Of a stretch of 17,551 nucleotides of DNA, positions 6,861 through 15,374 are shown piece after piece. Each line of letters opens with the position of its first letter. The stretch's first letter is position 1. The DNA comes from an uncultured Bacteroidota bacterium (lineage in GTDB: Bacteria; Bacteroidota; Bacteroidia; Bacteroidales; SZUA-534), in NCBI GenBank assembly GCA_937885735.1, contig CALABN010000146.1:1-17551 (forward strand). Direction: 5' to 3'. Under the pieces are notes generated by a model. It saw nothing but the letters and a program-made list of their open reading frames with translations. It did no database searches and was not told where the DNA came from. Made by a program: the position numbers and the translations under genes.

Positions 6861-9293
6861 ATGTTTAAGAAAATCACATTCAAGGACGCTCTTCCGTACA
6901 TAGCAGGAATTGCATTATTCATAGGATTGATAATGGCGTACTGCGCACCCGTGCTGAAAGGGAAAGTAATATACCAAGGTGACAGCATGAGCGGAGCATG
7001 TATCGGGAACGAGATTAGCACCTATTCAAAAGAAACAGGGAACAATACTTATTGGACAAATTCATTGTTTAGCGGAATGCCCACATACCAAATTAATTGT
7101 CCGACCACCTCATCAAAAATCATCACAAAATTACGTAGCGCATACACATTGTTTCTGGGTTCAGTTTGGGCTTGGTTTCTAACATATTTGTTTGGATTTT
7201 TCATCCTGCTACGAGCATTCGACATTAATAAATGGCTATCCATTATAGGGTCAATAGCGATCACCCTATCCACATATTTCTTGATAATAATAGCGGCAGG
7301 ACACATTCATAAAGTTTTTGCAATTGGCTATATGGCACCAGTAATGGCTGGATTCATATACATTTTCAAAAAGAGATATCTACTAGGAGCAAGCCTTACA
7401 ATGTTGTTCACATCATTCGGTATGATACTTCACCCACAAATGGCTTACTATTTTATGCTGATGATTGGCATAATTGGCATAGCCGAATTATACATTCACG
7501 TTAAGGAAAAACGTCTAAAGGATTTGGCAATTGGAACAGCCATTTTCGCCATATCGCTTGGCATCGGTCTTGGGACAGGATACAGCAACATAAAATCAAA
7601 TTCCGAATACGTAAAGGAGACGATGCGAGGCGGTCATTCTGAACTCAGTTCCTCAGAACAAAAAGGCCTTGACTTTGATTACGCCACAAGCTGGAGTTAC
7701 GGAATAGGAGAAACAATGACGTTGATGATACCTAATTTCTATGGAGGCTCGTCGCACTACGATGTGGGCACCAGCTCAAACATCTACAATGAAATGGTGA
7801 AACAAGGCGTGCCAAAGAATAATGCAAGGCAATTTTGCCTAAGCGTTCCATCATATTGGGGCGACCAGCCATTCACAGAGGGACCTGTGTACATTGGCGC
7901 AATAATCTGTTTCCTGTTTGTTTTAGGACTATGCATAGTCAAAGGGCCATACAAATGGGCATTGCTCGGCGCGACCGCATTTTCAATCATGCTATCGTGG
8001 GGCCGCAATTTTGAAGGTCTGACAAGCCTCTTCTTCAACTACTTTCCAATGTACAACAAATTCAGGGCGGTATCATCAATACTAGTTATTGCCGAAGTGG
8101 CAATGCCTCTGCTTGGATTCATTGCCATTCAGCAAATCATTGACAAGAAGATAGACAAGCAAGAGCTCAAGAAGAGCCTTCTGCTATCAGGAGGAATAAC
8201 GGGTGGGATATGCCTATTCCTTGCGATACTCGGGAAATCAATATTCAGTTTTTCATCGGCAAACGACGCACAGATATTCAAGCAATTACCCGACTGGATT
8301 AACGAGCTCATCCTCGACGAACGCGCCACAATGCTTACATCAGACGCTTTCAGGTCATTCGCATTCATTGCACTTGCTTTGATTGCAATAATGTTGTTTG
8401 CCAACGGAAAGATGAAACTGAAATATTTCCTGCCCGTTCTTGGATGCCTGATTTTGATTGACTTATGGCCTATAAACAAGCGATTTTTCAATGACGACAA
8501 CTTTGTAACCGCAAAAGACAAGAAGAGTTATTTCGCCATGCAACCCTACGAAGAACAGATTCTTAAGGACAAAGACCCGAACTTCCGCGTGCTAAATTTG
8601 GCAAGCAACACGTTCAATGATCCACGCACATCGTACTACCTGAAGTCGGTAGGCGGATACCACCCTTCAAAGCTGCGCCGCTACCAAGACTTGATTGACG
8701 CTCACATTTCAAGAGGCAACATGGGCGTGCTGAACATGCTGAACACCAAATACATCATTCAAAACACAAAGGAAGGCGCTGTTCCGATGCTTAACCCGGA
8801 TGCAATGGGCAACTGCTGGTTCGCAGATTCGCTTGTAGTGGCCAATACGGCAAAAGAGGAATCGGATGCACTGAACAGCATCAACATAAAAAACACCATA
8901 GTGACAGATGCGAAATTCGGCAACCTCACCGGCAATTTCAACACGGCACACGACTCTGCAGCCATCATAAGGCTAACAAAGTACAGTCCGGATGTACTTG
9001 AATATTCTTCGAGCACATCAATGGACAAGACCGCAGTATTTTCAGAGATATACTATCCGTTCGGATGGAAGGCCTACATCGACAACAAGCCTGCCGAGAT
9101 TTTCCGAGCAAACTATGTGCTGAGAGCATTGAACATACCCGCAGGCGATCATCAGATAAAGTTTGAATTCCGCCCAGATTCAATTTACAAAGGCGACAAG
9201 ATTGCAGTTGCATTTGTAATTGCAATGTTGGCATTTGTCACATTCAGCATTGGCTGGGGCGTTTATGGTGAAATTAAGGGTCAAAAAGCATAA
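6861..9293 (+). CDS. YfhO-family polytopic membrane protein
   Basis: An 810-residue inner-membrane protein with many hydrophobic segments in the first two thirds and a short final one near 780-800. The topology resembles GT-C glycosyltransferases. Family landmarks are YQGDSMSG (38-45), AAGHIHK (145-151), HPQMAYYF, and a soluble C-terminal domain ending with YYPFGWKAYIDNKPAE, NYVLRAL and PAGDHQIKFEFRPDS. In Bacillus subtilis YfhO takes part in glycosylating lipoteichoic acid. In Bacteroidota the protein is widespread and its role is not settled. It is the last gene of a plus-strand pair and ends just before a strong hairpin terminator. Family call is strong; any link to the glycan cluster that meets it tail to tail is only suggestive. 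Confidence 0.88.
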   Translation: MFKKITFKDALPYIAGIALFIGLIMAYCAPVLKGKVIYQGDSMSGACIGNEISTYSKETGNNTYWTNSLFSGMPTYQINCPTTSSKIITKLRSAYTLFLGSVWAWFLTYLFGFFILLRAFDINKWLSIIGSIAITLSTYFLIIIAAGHIHKVFAIGYMAPVMAGFIYIFKKRYLLGASLTMLFTSFGMILHPQMAYYFMLMIGIIGIAELYIHVKEKRLKDLAIGTAIFAISLGIGLGTGYSNIKSNSEYVKETMRGGHSELSSSEQKGLDFDYATSWSYGIGETMTLMIPNFYGGSSHYDVGTSSNIYNEMVKQGVPKNNARQFCLSVPSYWGDQPFTEGPVYIGAIICFLFVLGLCIVKGPYKWALLGATAFSIMLSWGRNFEGLTSLFFNYFPMYNKFRAVSSILVIAEVAMPLLGFIAIQQIIDKKIDKQELKKSLLLSGGITGGICLFLAILGKSIFSFSSANDAQIFKQLPDWINELILDERATMLTSDAFRSFAFIALALIAIMLFANGKMKLKYFLPVLGCLILIDLWPINKRFFNDDNFVTAKDKKSYFAMQPYEEQILKDKDPNFRVLNLASNTFNDPRTSYYLKSVGGYHPSKLRRYQDLIDAHISRGNMGVLNMLNTKYIIQNTKEGAVPMLNPDAMGNCWFADSLVVANTAKEESDALNSINIKNTIVTDAKFGNLTGNFNTAHDSAAIIRLTKYSPDVLEYSSSTSMDKTAVFSEIYYPFGWKAYIDNKPAEIFRANYVLRALNIPAGDHQIKFEFRPDSIYKGDKIAVAFVIAMLAFVTFSIGWGVYGEIKGQKA

Positions 9294-9311
9294 GCACCTA
9301 TTCCGTACACA

Positions 9312-9356
9312 AAAAAGTCAAGGCGGCATTCATCGGAATTGCCGCCTTGACTTTTT
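9312..9356. terminator. Bidirectional rho-independent terminator between convergent genes
   Basis: A perfect 17-bp inverted repeat, AAAAAGTCAAGGCGGCA at 9312-9328 and its exact complement at 9340-9356, encloses an 11-base loop. The stem has a GC-rich core and A and T ends, so each strand presents a U-tract after the hairpin. It lies 18 bases after the YfhO stop and 11 bases from the stop of the convergent TagF-like gene, which suits termination from both directions. Confidence 0.93.
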
Positions 9357-9367
9357 CCATATAAATG

Positions 9368-10693
9368 TCAGCCAATGGCCTCAACTATTGTATCCACTAT
9401 TTTTTGCGATGGCATGACACCGTCCTTCGGATATAAATATCTCTTATAAAAATCATTACGTTCAGATGACTTGGAATCATTTCCGCCTATTACCACATCC
9501 TTGATGTAATTTTCCACATCTGATGGCTGATGGGCATGATAATGCAAGTCGAAACACATTTTGCCAAAGTAATTCATATGGTCAGTCGGATTATCCTTTA
9601 CAAGAAACATTGTTGGTTTCTTAGTATACAAATACTCTGCCGTAAAAGTTGCACAATCATGGATCATTGCATCTGACGTCATAAACAAATCAGTATAATA
9701 TCCATCTTCAAGTTGACCATTTGGCAAATCATTCCAACGTTGATAGTAAGCCTCGGTTCGTTCCTTTCCCCAAATGTTAATTAACTTAAACTTCAATACA
9801 GGATGGGGCTTAAAAGCGATCTGGATTTCTTCTTGATATCTTGACGCAAGTTCCAGCATAAAATCACAATAAGTGAAAAAGTTGGAAAAATTAAACAAGT
9901 AGTCTACTGTATGATGAGGTGCCCATATAATGCGTTTTTTTCGTTTCTGTTGAGGTTTCCACACATCAACAGGCGTATAATCCTGCAACATAAGAGGCTC
10001 CATACCCAAACTACCAACAACCTGAACATTGTCACCCTTACAAAAAGAGTGTTGAACCGCATCTTCCAAATGAGCTTCTGTTGGCACAAAGTGACGCCAT
10101 AAAAGATTATTGAATGGCAGATTATAATTAGTACGATACAAATCAACACAACCAATGCCGTATGGAGCATAACAATTCAACTTGTCAAGAAACCTATATA
10201 TATGGTATTGCGGCAAGGTATCCTTATATGGCTTGGTATAAAAAATTATATCAGGATTCAATGTTTTTCTTATATCTATCCATTTGTCATTAACAGAATC
10301 ATAAGAATTGATGTATTGATAATTCATATGCTTGACAAATGCCACAGACTGGTCCATGACATGCCGCATCTCCCTCTTATCATAATTTAGATGGACATTA
10401 AAAGGACAAACAACGACATATGGGTCAAACCTATCATTCTCAACAAAAGACTCATATAATCTATCATACTTCCAAACGGAAGGACTTTGCAAGAAAAAAG
10501 CGACAACAATTTTGTCCTTACTTCTCAGTTGCACAAGTTCCTGTTCGCAACGGCATCTTGTCTTTTTCACTTTGTGCATCAAGCATTTTGACGACGATGA
10601 TATGAACAAATCCCTAAAGGTAAAGACTTTGCAAAGTGTATCTCCCAACGAATACAAAAACACGCCCTTGATTTTGTCAAAAAGGTCCTTCAT
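9368..10693 (-). CDS. CDP-glycerol glycerophosphotransferase-like protein (TagB/TagF family)
   Basis: A 441-residue protein resembling the C-terminal catalytic half of TagB/TagF enzymes, which move glycerol-phosphate from CDP-glycerol onto a lipid-linked glycan. Motifs are APHHTV (258-263), FKPHP (294-298), and SDAMIHDCATFTAEYLYTKKP (340-360), the counterpart of the family's SDvlItDySS...DYL..kkP nucleotide-binding segment. The FKPHP and SD..I.D motifs support the fold. Several positions differ from classical TagF, so a different CDP-alditol or a CDP-linked phospho-group cannot be excluded. It is the last of four closely packed genes (9-base gap to the GT2 gene). Its base composition is unusually AT-rich: sampled lines of the gene count to roughly 33% GC, against 42-60% in the LicD gene and about half in the GT2 gene, suggesting separate acquisition. 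Confidence 0.75.
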   Translation of the reverse strand: MKDLFDKIKGVFLYSLGDTLCKVFTFRDLFISSSSKCLMHKVKKTRCRCEQELVQLRSKDKIVVAFFLQSPSVWKYDRLYESFVENDRFDPYVVVCPFNVHLNYDKREMRHVMDQSVAFVKHMNYQYINSYDSVNDKWIDIRKTLNPDIIFYTKPYKDTLPQYHIYRFLDKLNCYAPYGIGCVDLYRTNYNLPFNNLLWRHFVPTEAHLEDAVQHSFCKGDNVQVVGSLGMEPLMLQDYTPVDVWKPQQKRKKRIIWAPHHTVDYLFNFSNFFTYCDFMLELASRYQEEIQIAFKPHPVLKFKLINIWGKERTEAYYQRWNDLPNGQLEDGYYTDLFMTSDAMIHDCATFTAEYLYTKKPTMFLVKDNPTDHMNYFGKMCFDLHYHAHQPSDVENYIKDVVIGGNDSKSSERNDFYKRYLYPKDGVMPSQKIVDTIVEAIG

Positions 10694-10702
10694 AAGATAG
10701 TT

Positions 10703-11458
10703 TCATTTAAGTTGTTTTGAAAACGGGAATTTAAGAACAATGACTATATGAGCCCATAATGTGGGTAAAAGCCCGAAATGACGACGCATGATATTGAATC
10801 GCTCCATCAACGATGCCTTTCTGTTCTTTGCAGAGATGCCTGCAAGCATGAACCTTGATATGTATTCTGGCACGTACACGTTTTTCCGAGAAGATGCGAG
10901 CACCTTGCAAGTCCAATCGTAATCAGATGAGAATCGGTAATGCAAATCGTAATCTGGCGCAATGCTGCGACGTACGACAATCGACTGATGGCAGACAACC
11001 AAGCCACCCAGCAAGTGCCGGAATTGCAAGTCGGCTGGTGCTATCTTGTGACGTTCGCCGCAAGGATTGTCGTTCTGATCAATTATCAATGTCTGCCCAT
11101 AAACGACGTCGGCATCGCTATTATTGGCAATTGCATCAGCCACTTTTTGAGCTGTGCCGCCATCAAAGATCTTGTCACCGGCATTTATGAACCAGACGAA
11201 ATCGCCTGTGGCCATTTTAATGCCCTTTGTCATGGCATCGTACAAGCCTTTGTCGGGCTCGCTTATCCATTTAAATTTAATATTTCTTGCCTTGAACAAA
11301 GGTTCTGACGACTTGACTATGTCCATTGTGGTGTCTGTCGACTTACCGTCCACAATTATGTATTCAATATCGGAGAAAGACTGACACGCAATACTTTGTA
11401 TAGTATTACCAACAAAACGTTCCGCATTGAATGTTATGGTTATTATTGTGAGTTTCAT
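10703..11458 (-). CDS. Family 2 glycosyltransferase
   Basis: A 251-residue GT-A-fold enzyme that adds a sugar from a nucleotide donor to a growing glycan, probably on the cytoplasmic face of the membrane. The pattern is that of GT2 proteins with short variable tails: MKLTIITITFNAE at the N-terminus, IEYIIVDGKSTDTT (31-44), EPDKGLYDAMTKGI (67-80), ATGDFVWFINAGD (83-95, the metal-binding region in the common NAGD form) and SSDYDW further on. I prefer the ATG at 11458, four bases after the LicD stop; the frame also has an ATG at 11479 that would overlap the upstream gene. Donor and acceptor sugars cannot be read from the sequence. Confidence 0.88.
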   Translation of the reverse strand: MKLTIITITFNAERFVGNTIQSIACQSFSDIEYIIVDGKSTDTTMDIVKSSEPLFKARNIKFKWISEPDKGLYDAMTKGIKMATGDFVWFINAGDKIFDGGTAQKVADAIANNSDADVVYGQTLIIDQNDNPCGERHKIAPADLQFRHLLGGLVVCHQSIVVRRSIAPDYDLHYRFSSDYDWTCKVLASSRKNVYVPEYISRFMLAGISAKNRKASLMERFNIMRRHFGLLPTLWAHIVIVLKFPFSKQLK

Positions 11459-11462
11459 GCTA

Positions 11463-12323
11463 TCAATCCAAAATCGCAAACTTTTTTATTCCATGAGAAA
11501 AACGCTTTTCTTTTGAAGGGATTTGACTGTGGTTACGATACAATCGCTCCAAATAGTTTCCGCAATCAGCAGGCACCTTGAACATATGCCCTTCAAAACA
11601 CATTTCCGACAAAGGGAATATTTCGTTTTTCATTCGCAGCCCATTGAACTGAGAGCCATACTCTATGACAAACTCATCAGGATGGAACAGCCTACACCAT
11701 AGACGCACAATACTGACAAGACAGTACATAAAGGGATATAACACTGAAGCCAACATGTATTTTGCCATTCCGTCATAAAACAGATGGTATTTACGGCGCA
11801 TGCATTTCCCGTATGTCTTTTCAACGAAACGTTTTATTGGCAAAGTTCCGTTTTCTGCGACAAAAATGTCAATCCAAACATTTTCCGTCTTTTCAGAAAT
11901 GGCATTGCCTTCATCAGCGGAAACCTTGCCATAGTTTTCCGGATCCCACTGGCCCACAAGCCTGGTAACCTCCTGCCGAGTGTTGACAATGCGTGTCCAT
12001 GGCCGACAGAACTGCTTGCTGGCCGGCAACACTTTCAATGTATCCTTCAACTCGGATTCCGCCACTTCAAGGAATCGGCCCAGGTCCTTTTTGAACATAC
12101 ACACGTCAATGTCGTCATCCCAAGGGATGAATCCGCCATGCCTTTCCGCCCCTAACAATGTGCCGAAATCGAGCCAATAGTCAATATTGTACTTTTGGCA
12201 AATACGGTCAAACTCTATCAAAATGTCAAGTTGGCTCATCTGCAATGTTCTCAACAACGACCCTTCAGGACAACATTCCTGTCGTAATTTCACATTTATC
12301 TCTTTATCAAAAACATCATTCAT
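11463..12323 (-). CDS. LicD-family phosphotransferase
   Basis: A 286-residue protein of the LicD family (nucleotidyltransferase fold). LicD enzymes transfer phosphocholine or phospho-alditol groups from a CDP-activated donor to a sugar of a surface glycan. The key motifs are DYWLDFGTLLGAERHGGFIP and the metal-binding WDDDID (68-73), preceded by the usual helical stretch LLRTLQMSQLDIL...CQKYNI. I use the ATG at 12323, which overlaps the flippase stop by 8 bases and implies translational coupling; an upstream TTG at 12341 is less likely. Together with the cytidylyltransferase and the TagF-like gene it forms the core of a phospho-group transfer pathway. The transferred group is not identifiable from sequence. 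Confidence 0.9.
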   Translation of the reverse strand: MNDVFDKEINVKLRQECCPEGSLLRTLQMSQLDILIEFDRICQKYNIDYWLDFGTLLGAERHGGFIPWDDDIDVCMFKKDLGRFLEVAESELKDTLKVLPASKQFCRPWTRIVNTRQEVTRLVGQWDPENYGKVSADEGNAISEKTENVWIDIFVAENGTLPIKRFVEKTYGKCMRRKYHLFYDGMAKYMLASVLYPFMYCLVSIVRLWCRLFHPDEFVIEYGSQFNGLRMKNEIFPLSEMCFEGHMFKVPADCGNYLERLYRNHSQIPSKEKRFSHGIKKFAILD

Positions 12324-13860
12324 AATTACACTTGCTACCAAATATTTTATTTTTCAAATTGAGCATTGCATTGTTTGTATGCTTGCGTTCTGTGGGTGTC
12401 AAGCCAACAAAATAGACAGACAATGCTGTAACGAGCAATGACGATGCCACTACAGCAATAAAACGTGGCAGGACTCCGCCGACCATCATTTCGATGCACA
12501 CTGGCACAGGTATTGAAATCACAGAAATCATTATCATTGGGACAAAGGCTGTCCGGAAATAATCTTTCAATGACAAGCCCACACATCGTCTTACGAAAGC
12601 CAAACGTGCCAAAATAGCCAAAGCACAGACAACTATTGACACATAGAATACTGTTTCGGCAGGGAACCCAAGTTTAAGGAGCAAATACGATATTGGCAAT
12701 ATCGTCAGTATAAACCCGCCACAGACCAATTGGTAATTCCTGATTTTTCCATATGCCTGCATCGATGATGCCAACGGGTTTACCAGCACCTCTATCAATC
12801 CATTGACGATTACCAAGCGGGTAAACAGCACTGTGTAATCGGGCACATTTTTTAGCCAGGCATCGAGCAAGACAGGAGTTTCGAGGAACAAAGGCAACGC
12901 TATGGCGAACATCAGGAAGTACGAGAACTTTGAGCTTTGGCAAACTAGTTTGAGCATTCCATCGACATCGCCGCTTGAGTACGACTTAATCAGCTGCGGT
13001 CGAACGGCCATAAAGAAATTGTCAACAAACGTCTGCATTGTGGCAAAAACCTTGTAAGCCAAGCCTCGCGCCGCATTGACAGCAGGCCCAAAAAATATGT
13101 TAAGAAGCAGATTCAATCCATGGCTCTTGCATAATCCTGACAGTGAGCCGATCATGTTCCAACCTGCAAACCCCAACATCTCCATAAATCGACTCTTATT
13201 CCAATAAAAACGCAATCTGCATTCTTTGTAAAAGCTATGGCAATATACTATATAGAACAGCGAGACGAGCATATTTACAAGCATCATCAAGACGGCATAC
13301 AAGACAAGCCTGTCGCCGCCATAATGTTGAATCAGAATAGCTATTGCCAAATTGCCAAACACTTCCACCACACTCAAATAGGCGAAAACCTTCATTTTTT
13401 CCTTGGCAATCACCATTCCCATATACGGAGTCCGGACAATGGTGAACACAAACAGCAATACACTGCATTGGAACACCCACATAGCAGCATCTGACCTATC
13501 AACGACATTCATTTTACTATCGAGCAGCCATAGCCCGACTGTTTCCGCAAGAACGACTACAACAATGACAATTACAACAAACACCATAAAGCACAGGCTG
13601 AAAGTTTGTTGCAACCGTTCAAGGTCGTTGCGTCCTGTTTCGTAAGAGTAGAACCGCTGGCATGATGTAGACATTGTGCTGCACAGGAATGAGAACATCA
13701 ACACTATGCCACCTACAGCATTGTATATTCCGAAGTCGATTTCGCCAAGTGCATCAAGCACAACCCTCGACGTGTAAAGGCTTACCAGCATGATAAGGCC
13801 GATACGCACATACAATAGCATTGTGTTCTTGGCAATTCGTTTCTGGTCAATCACCGACAT
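12316..13860 (-). CDS. Wzx-like polysaccharide flippase (MOP superfamily)
   Basis: A 514-residue integral membrane protein with roughly twelve or more hydrophobic segments and almost no soluble domain. The N-terminus, IAKNTMLLYVRIGLIMLVSLYTSR, then LDALGEIDFGIYNAVGG, is typical of Bacteroidota oligosaccharide flippases, where the LG..dfGiYn.VgG pattern is very common. It should move a lipid-linked glycan unit across the inner membrane. It is the first gene of a four-gene tight cluster (8-base overlap, 4-base gap, 9-base gap) and starts about 63 bases after a hairpin terminator, so it probably has its own promoter. No Wzy polymerase or chain-length regulator is seen in this window, so the glycan may be short or completed by genes elsewhere. 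Confidence 0.87.
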   Translation of the reverse strand: MSVIDQKRIAKNTMLLYVRIGLIMLVSLYTSRVVLDALGEIDFGIYNAVGGIVLMFSFLCSTMSTSCQRFYSYETGRNDLERLQQTFSLCFMVFVVIVIVVVVLAETVGLWLLDSKMNVVDRSDAAMWVFQCSVLLFVFTIVRTPYMGMVIAKEKMKVFAYLSVVEVFGNLAIAILIQHYGGDRLVLYAVLMMLVNMLVSLFYIVYCHSFYKECRLRFYWNKSRFMEMLGFAGWNMIGSLSGLCKSHGLNLLLNIFFGPAVNAARGLAYKVFATMQTFVDNFFMAVRPQLIKSYSSGDVDGMLKLVCQSSKFSYFLMFAIALPLFLETPVLLDAWLKNVPDYTVLFTRLVIVNGLIEVLVNPLASSMQAYGKIRNYQLVCGGFILTILPISYLLLKLGFPAETVFYVSIVVCALAILARLAFVRRCVGLSLKDYFRTAFVPMIMISVISIPVPVCIEMMVGGVLPRFIAVVASSLLVTALSVYFVGLTPTERKHTNNAMLNLKNKIFGSKCNYE

Positions 13861-13922
13861 TTTCCAAAATTTCCGTAAATGTAGTTTTTTTCTTGTCCTG
13901 AATGGCTTTTTTTAAACAAAAC

Positions 13923-13956
13923 AAGCCACACGTCGATTAGATTCGCCATGTGGCTT
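13923..13956 (-). terminator. Rho-independent terminator after glpT
   Basis: AAGCCACA (13923-13930) and TGTGGCTT (13949-13956) form an 8-bp stem with an 18-base loop that can hold a small inner CGA/TCG pairing. Read on the minus strand the stem is followed directly by GTTTTGTTT. It lies 18 bases after the glpT stop and would separate the regulator-enzyme/glpT unit from the flippase operon, perhaps incompletely. Confidence 0.65.
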
Positions 13957-13974
13957 ATAACGCTAAATGAAATT

Positions 13975-15369
13975 CTATTTATTCGAATCAGAATATATTT
14001 CCTTTTCCTTTCTTATTGTCAGCGACACAAAGAATATTGAAATGAAACATGCGGCAAAAATCAAGGCGAACGCCCAGTTCCAGCCAGCATATTGAGCGAC
14101 ATATCCAAGGACCACATTGGCAAGGATTGCTGTTCCGAAGAAATATGTGCAGAAACCAATAAGTCCCACAGCTGCCCCCGATGCATTCTTTGGCACCATG
14201 TCCATTGACTGAACCGCCAAAAGCATGATAGGTCCATATACAAAGAATCCGATGCATATCAACGAGACAGTCACTACAGTGTAGCTTGATGAGAACTGCC
14301 AATACAACAAGACGAATATTGCGGCACACAGCATATATATGATATTCAAAAGTGCACGACGGCCTTTGAACACCTTGTCGCTCAACCATCCGCAAAGCAA
14401 TGTGCCAGGAATGGCCGCAAATTCATATGCGAAATATGCCCAACCTGCATGCTTGATATCAAATCCATGAGCCTCGCTTAAATATGTAGGAGCCCAGTCA
14501 AGGCAGCCGTACCTGACCATGAACACAAATGCATCGGCTATGGCAATGCACCAAAGGAACTTGTTGCGCAAGATATATTTCGACATTATCTCCCTTACGG
14601 TCAATGTTTCTTCCGATTTTGCGCTGTAATCCTTCGGATAATCATTCTTCCATTTTTCAATAGAGCACAAACCGCATGACTGCGGTGTGTCACGGACCAA
14701 CACATAAACCAGCAAGGCTATCATCAATGACACAGCTGCCGGGAATGCGAATGTACCTATCAAGAAATAATGTGTTGAATCTGCGCCGTAAAACCACGAG
14801 CCGAACCACATTGCGCCATAAACCGCCATTGGGCCGACCAATGCTCCTCCTATGTTATGAGAGCAGTTCCATACTGACATCATTGTTCCTCGTTCCTTTA
14901 TTGAGAACCAATGTGTCACTATCCTGGTGCATGGTGGATACCCCATTCCATTGAACCAACCAATAAGGAAATTGAGGATTGCCATAATCATTATGGCCAA
15001 GGTCTTGTGTTCTTGTCCAAGATATGCTATTGGGACAATCATAAAAAACATTGAAATGGCTGCCAGGCCCAACCCCAACGGCAAAAAAGTACGTGCATTG
15101 CTTCTGTCGGAAACGCCGCCCATTATGAGACGTGAAAACGCATAAGCCAAGGCATTCATTGACAGCACAATGCTCAGCTCTCCCTTTTCAAAGCCGAATT
15201 GAGCCATATACGGGATGGCCATTGAAAAATTCTTGCGGACAATATAGAATCCCGCATATGCGACAAATGCGCCAATAAACACTTGCCAACGCAAGGCTTT
15301 GTATTTAGCATCCGCCTCTGGCCCCATTTGCTCTGCCAGATATGCTGGCTGTTTTAAGAACTTCAACAT
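13975..15369 (-). CDS. glpT: GlpT-type glycerol-3-phosphate:phosphate antiporter (OPA family)
   Basis: A 464-residue twelve-helix major-facilitator transporter. It follows E. coli GlpT along its whole length. R45 in IVRKNF and R286 in VRYGCLDW match the two substrate-binding arginines (E. coli R45 and R269), and H171 in WNCSHN matches the transport histidine. Other shared segments are GVSDRSNARTFLP, GMGYPPCTR, RDTPQSCGL, and AAIPGTLLCGWLSDKVF. From the ATG at 15369 the first arginine falls at residue 45 exactly as in E. coli, which favours this start. An in-frame ATG at 15381 overlaps the previous stop by 7 bases (ATGGTAA) and is possible. No glpK, glpQ or glpD is adjacent. Its partner instead is the cytidylyltransferase fusion, suggesting import of a phosphate ester for activation. 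OPA relatives also carry sugar phosphates and phosphonates. Confidence 0.92.
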   Translation of the reverse strand: MLKFLKQPAYLAEQMGPEADAKYKALRWQVFIGAFVAYAGFYIVRKNFSMAIPYMAQFGFEKGELSIVLSMNALAYAFSRLIMGGVSDRSNARTFLPLGLGLAAISMFFMIVPIAYLGQEHKTLAIMIMAILNFLIGWFNGMGYPPCTRIVTHWFSIKERGTMMSVWNCSHNIGGALVGPMAVYGAMWFGSWFYGADSTHYFLIGTFAFPAAVSLMIALLVYVLVRDTPQSCGLCSIEKWKNDYPKDYSAKSEETLTVREIMSKYILRNKFLWCIAIADAFVFMVRYGCLDWAPTYLSEAHGFDIKHAGWAYFAYEFAAIPGTLLCGWLSDKVFKGRRALLNIIYMLCAAIFVLLYWQFSSSYTVVTVSLICIGFFVYGPIMLLAVQSMDMVPKNASGAAVGLIGFCTYFFGTAILANVVLGYVAQYAGWNWAFALIFAACFISIFFVSLTIRKEKEIYSDSNK

Positions 15370-15374
15370 ATCAA

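Noticed and set aside
10703..11458. Apparent loss of the DxD motif in the GT2 enzyme (NAGD at 92-95)
   Set aside because: NAGD at this position is a common form in this branch of GT2 enzymes, so it does not signal inactivity.
12316..12323. Overlap between the flippase and LicD genes as a possible frameshift
   Set aside because: Both proteins have complete, distinct family sequences; the 8-base overlap is ordinary translational coupling.
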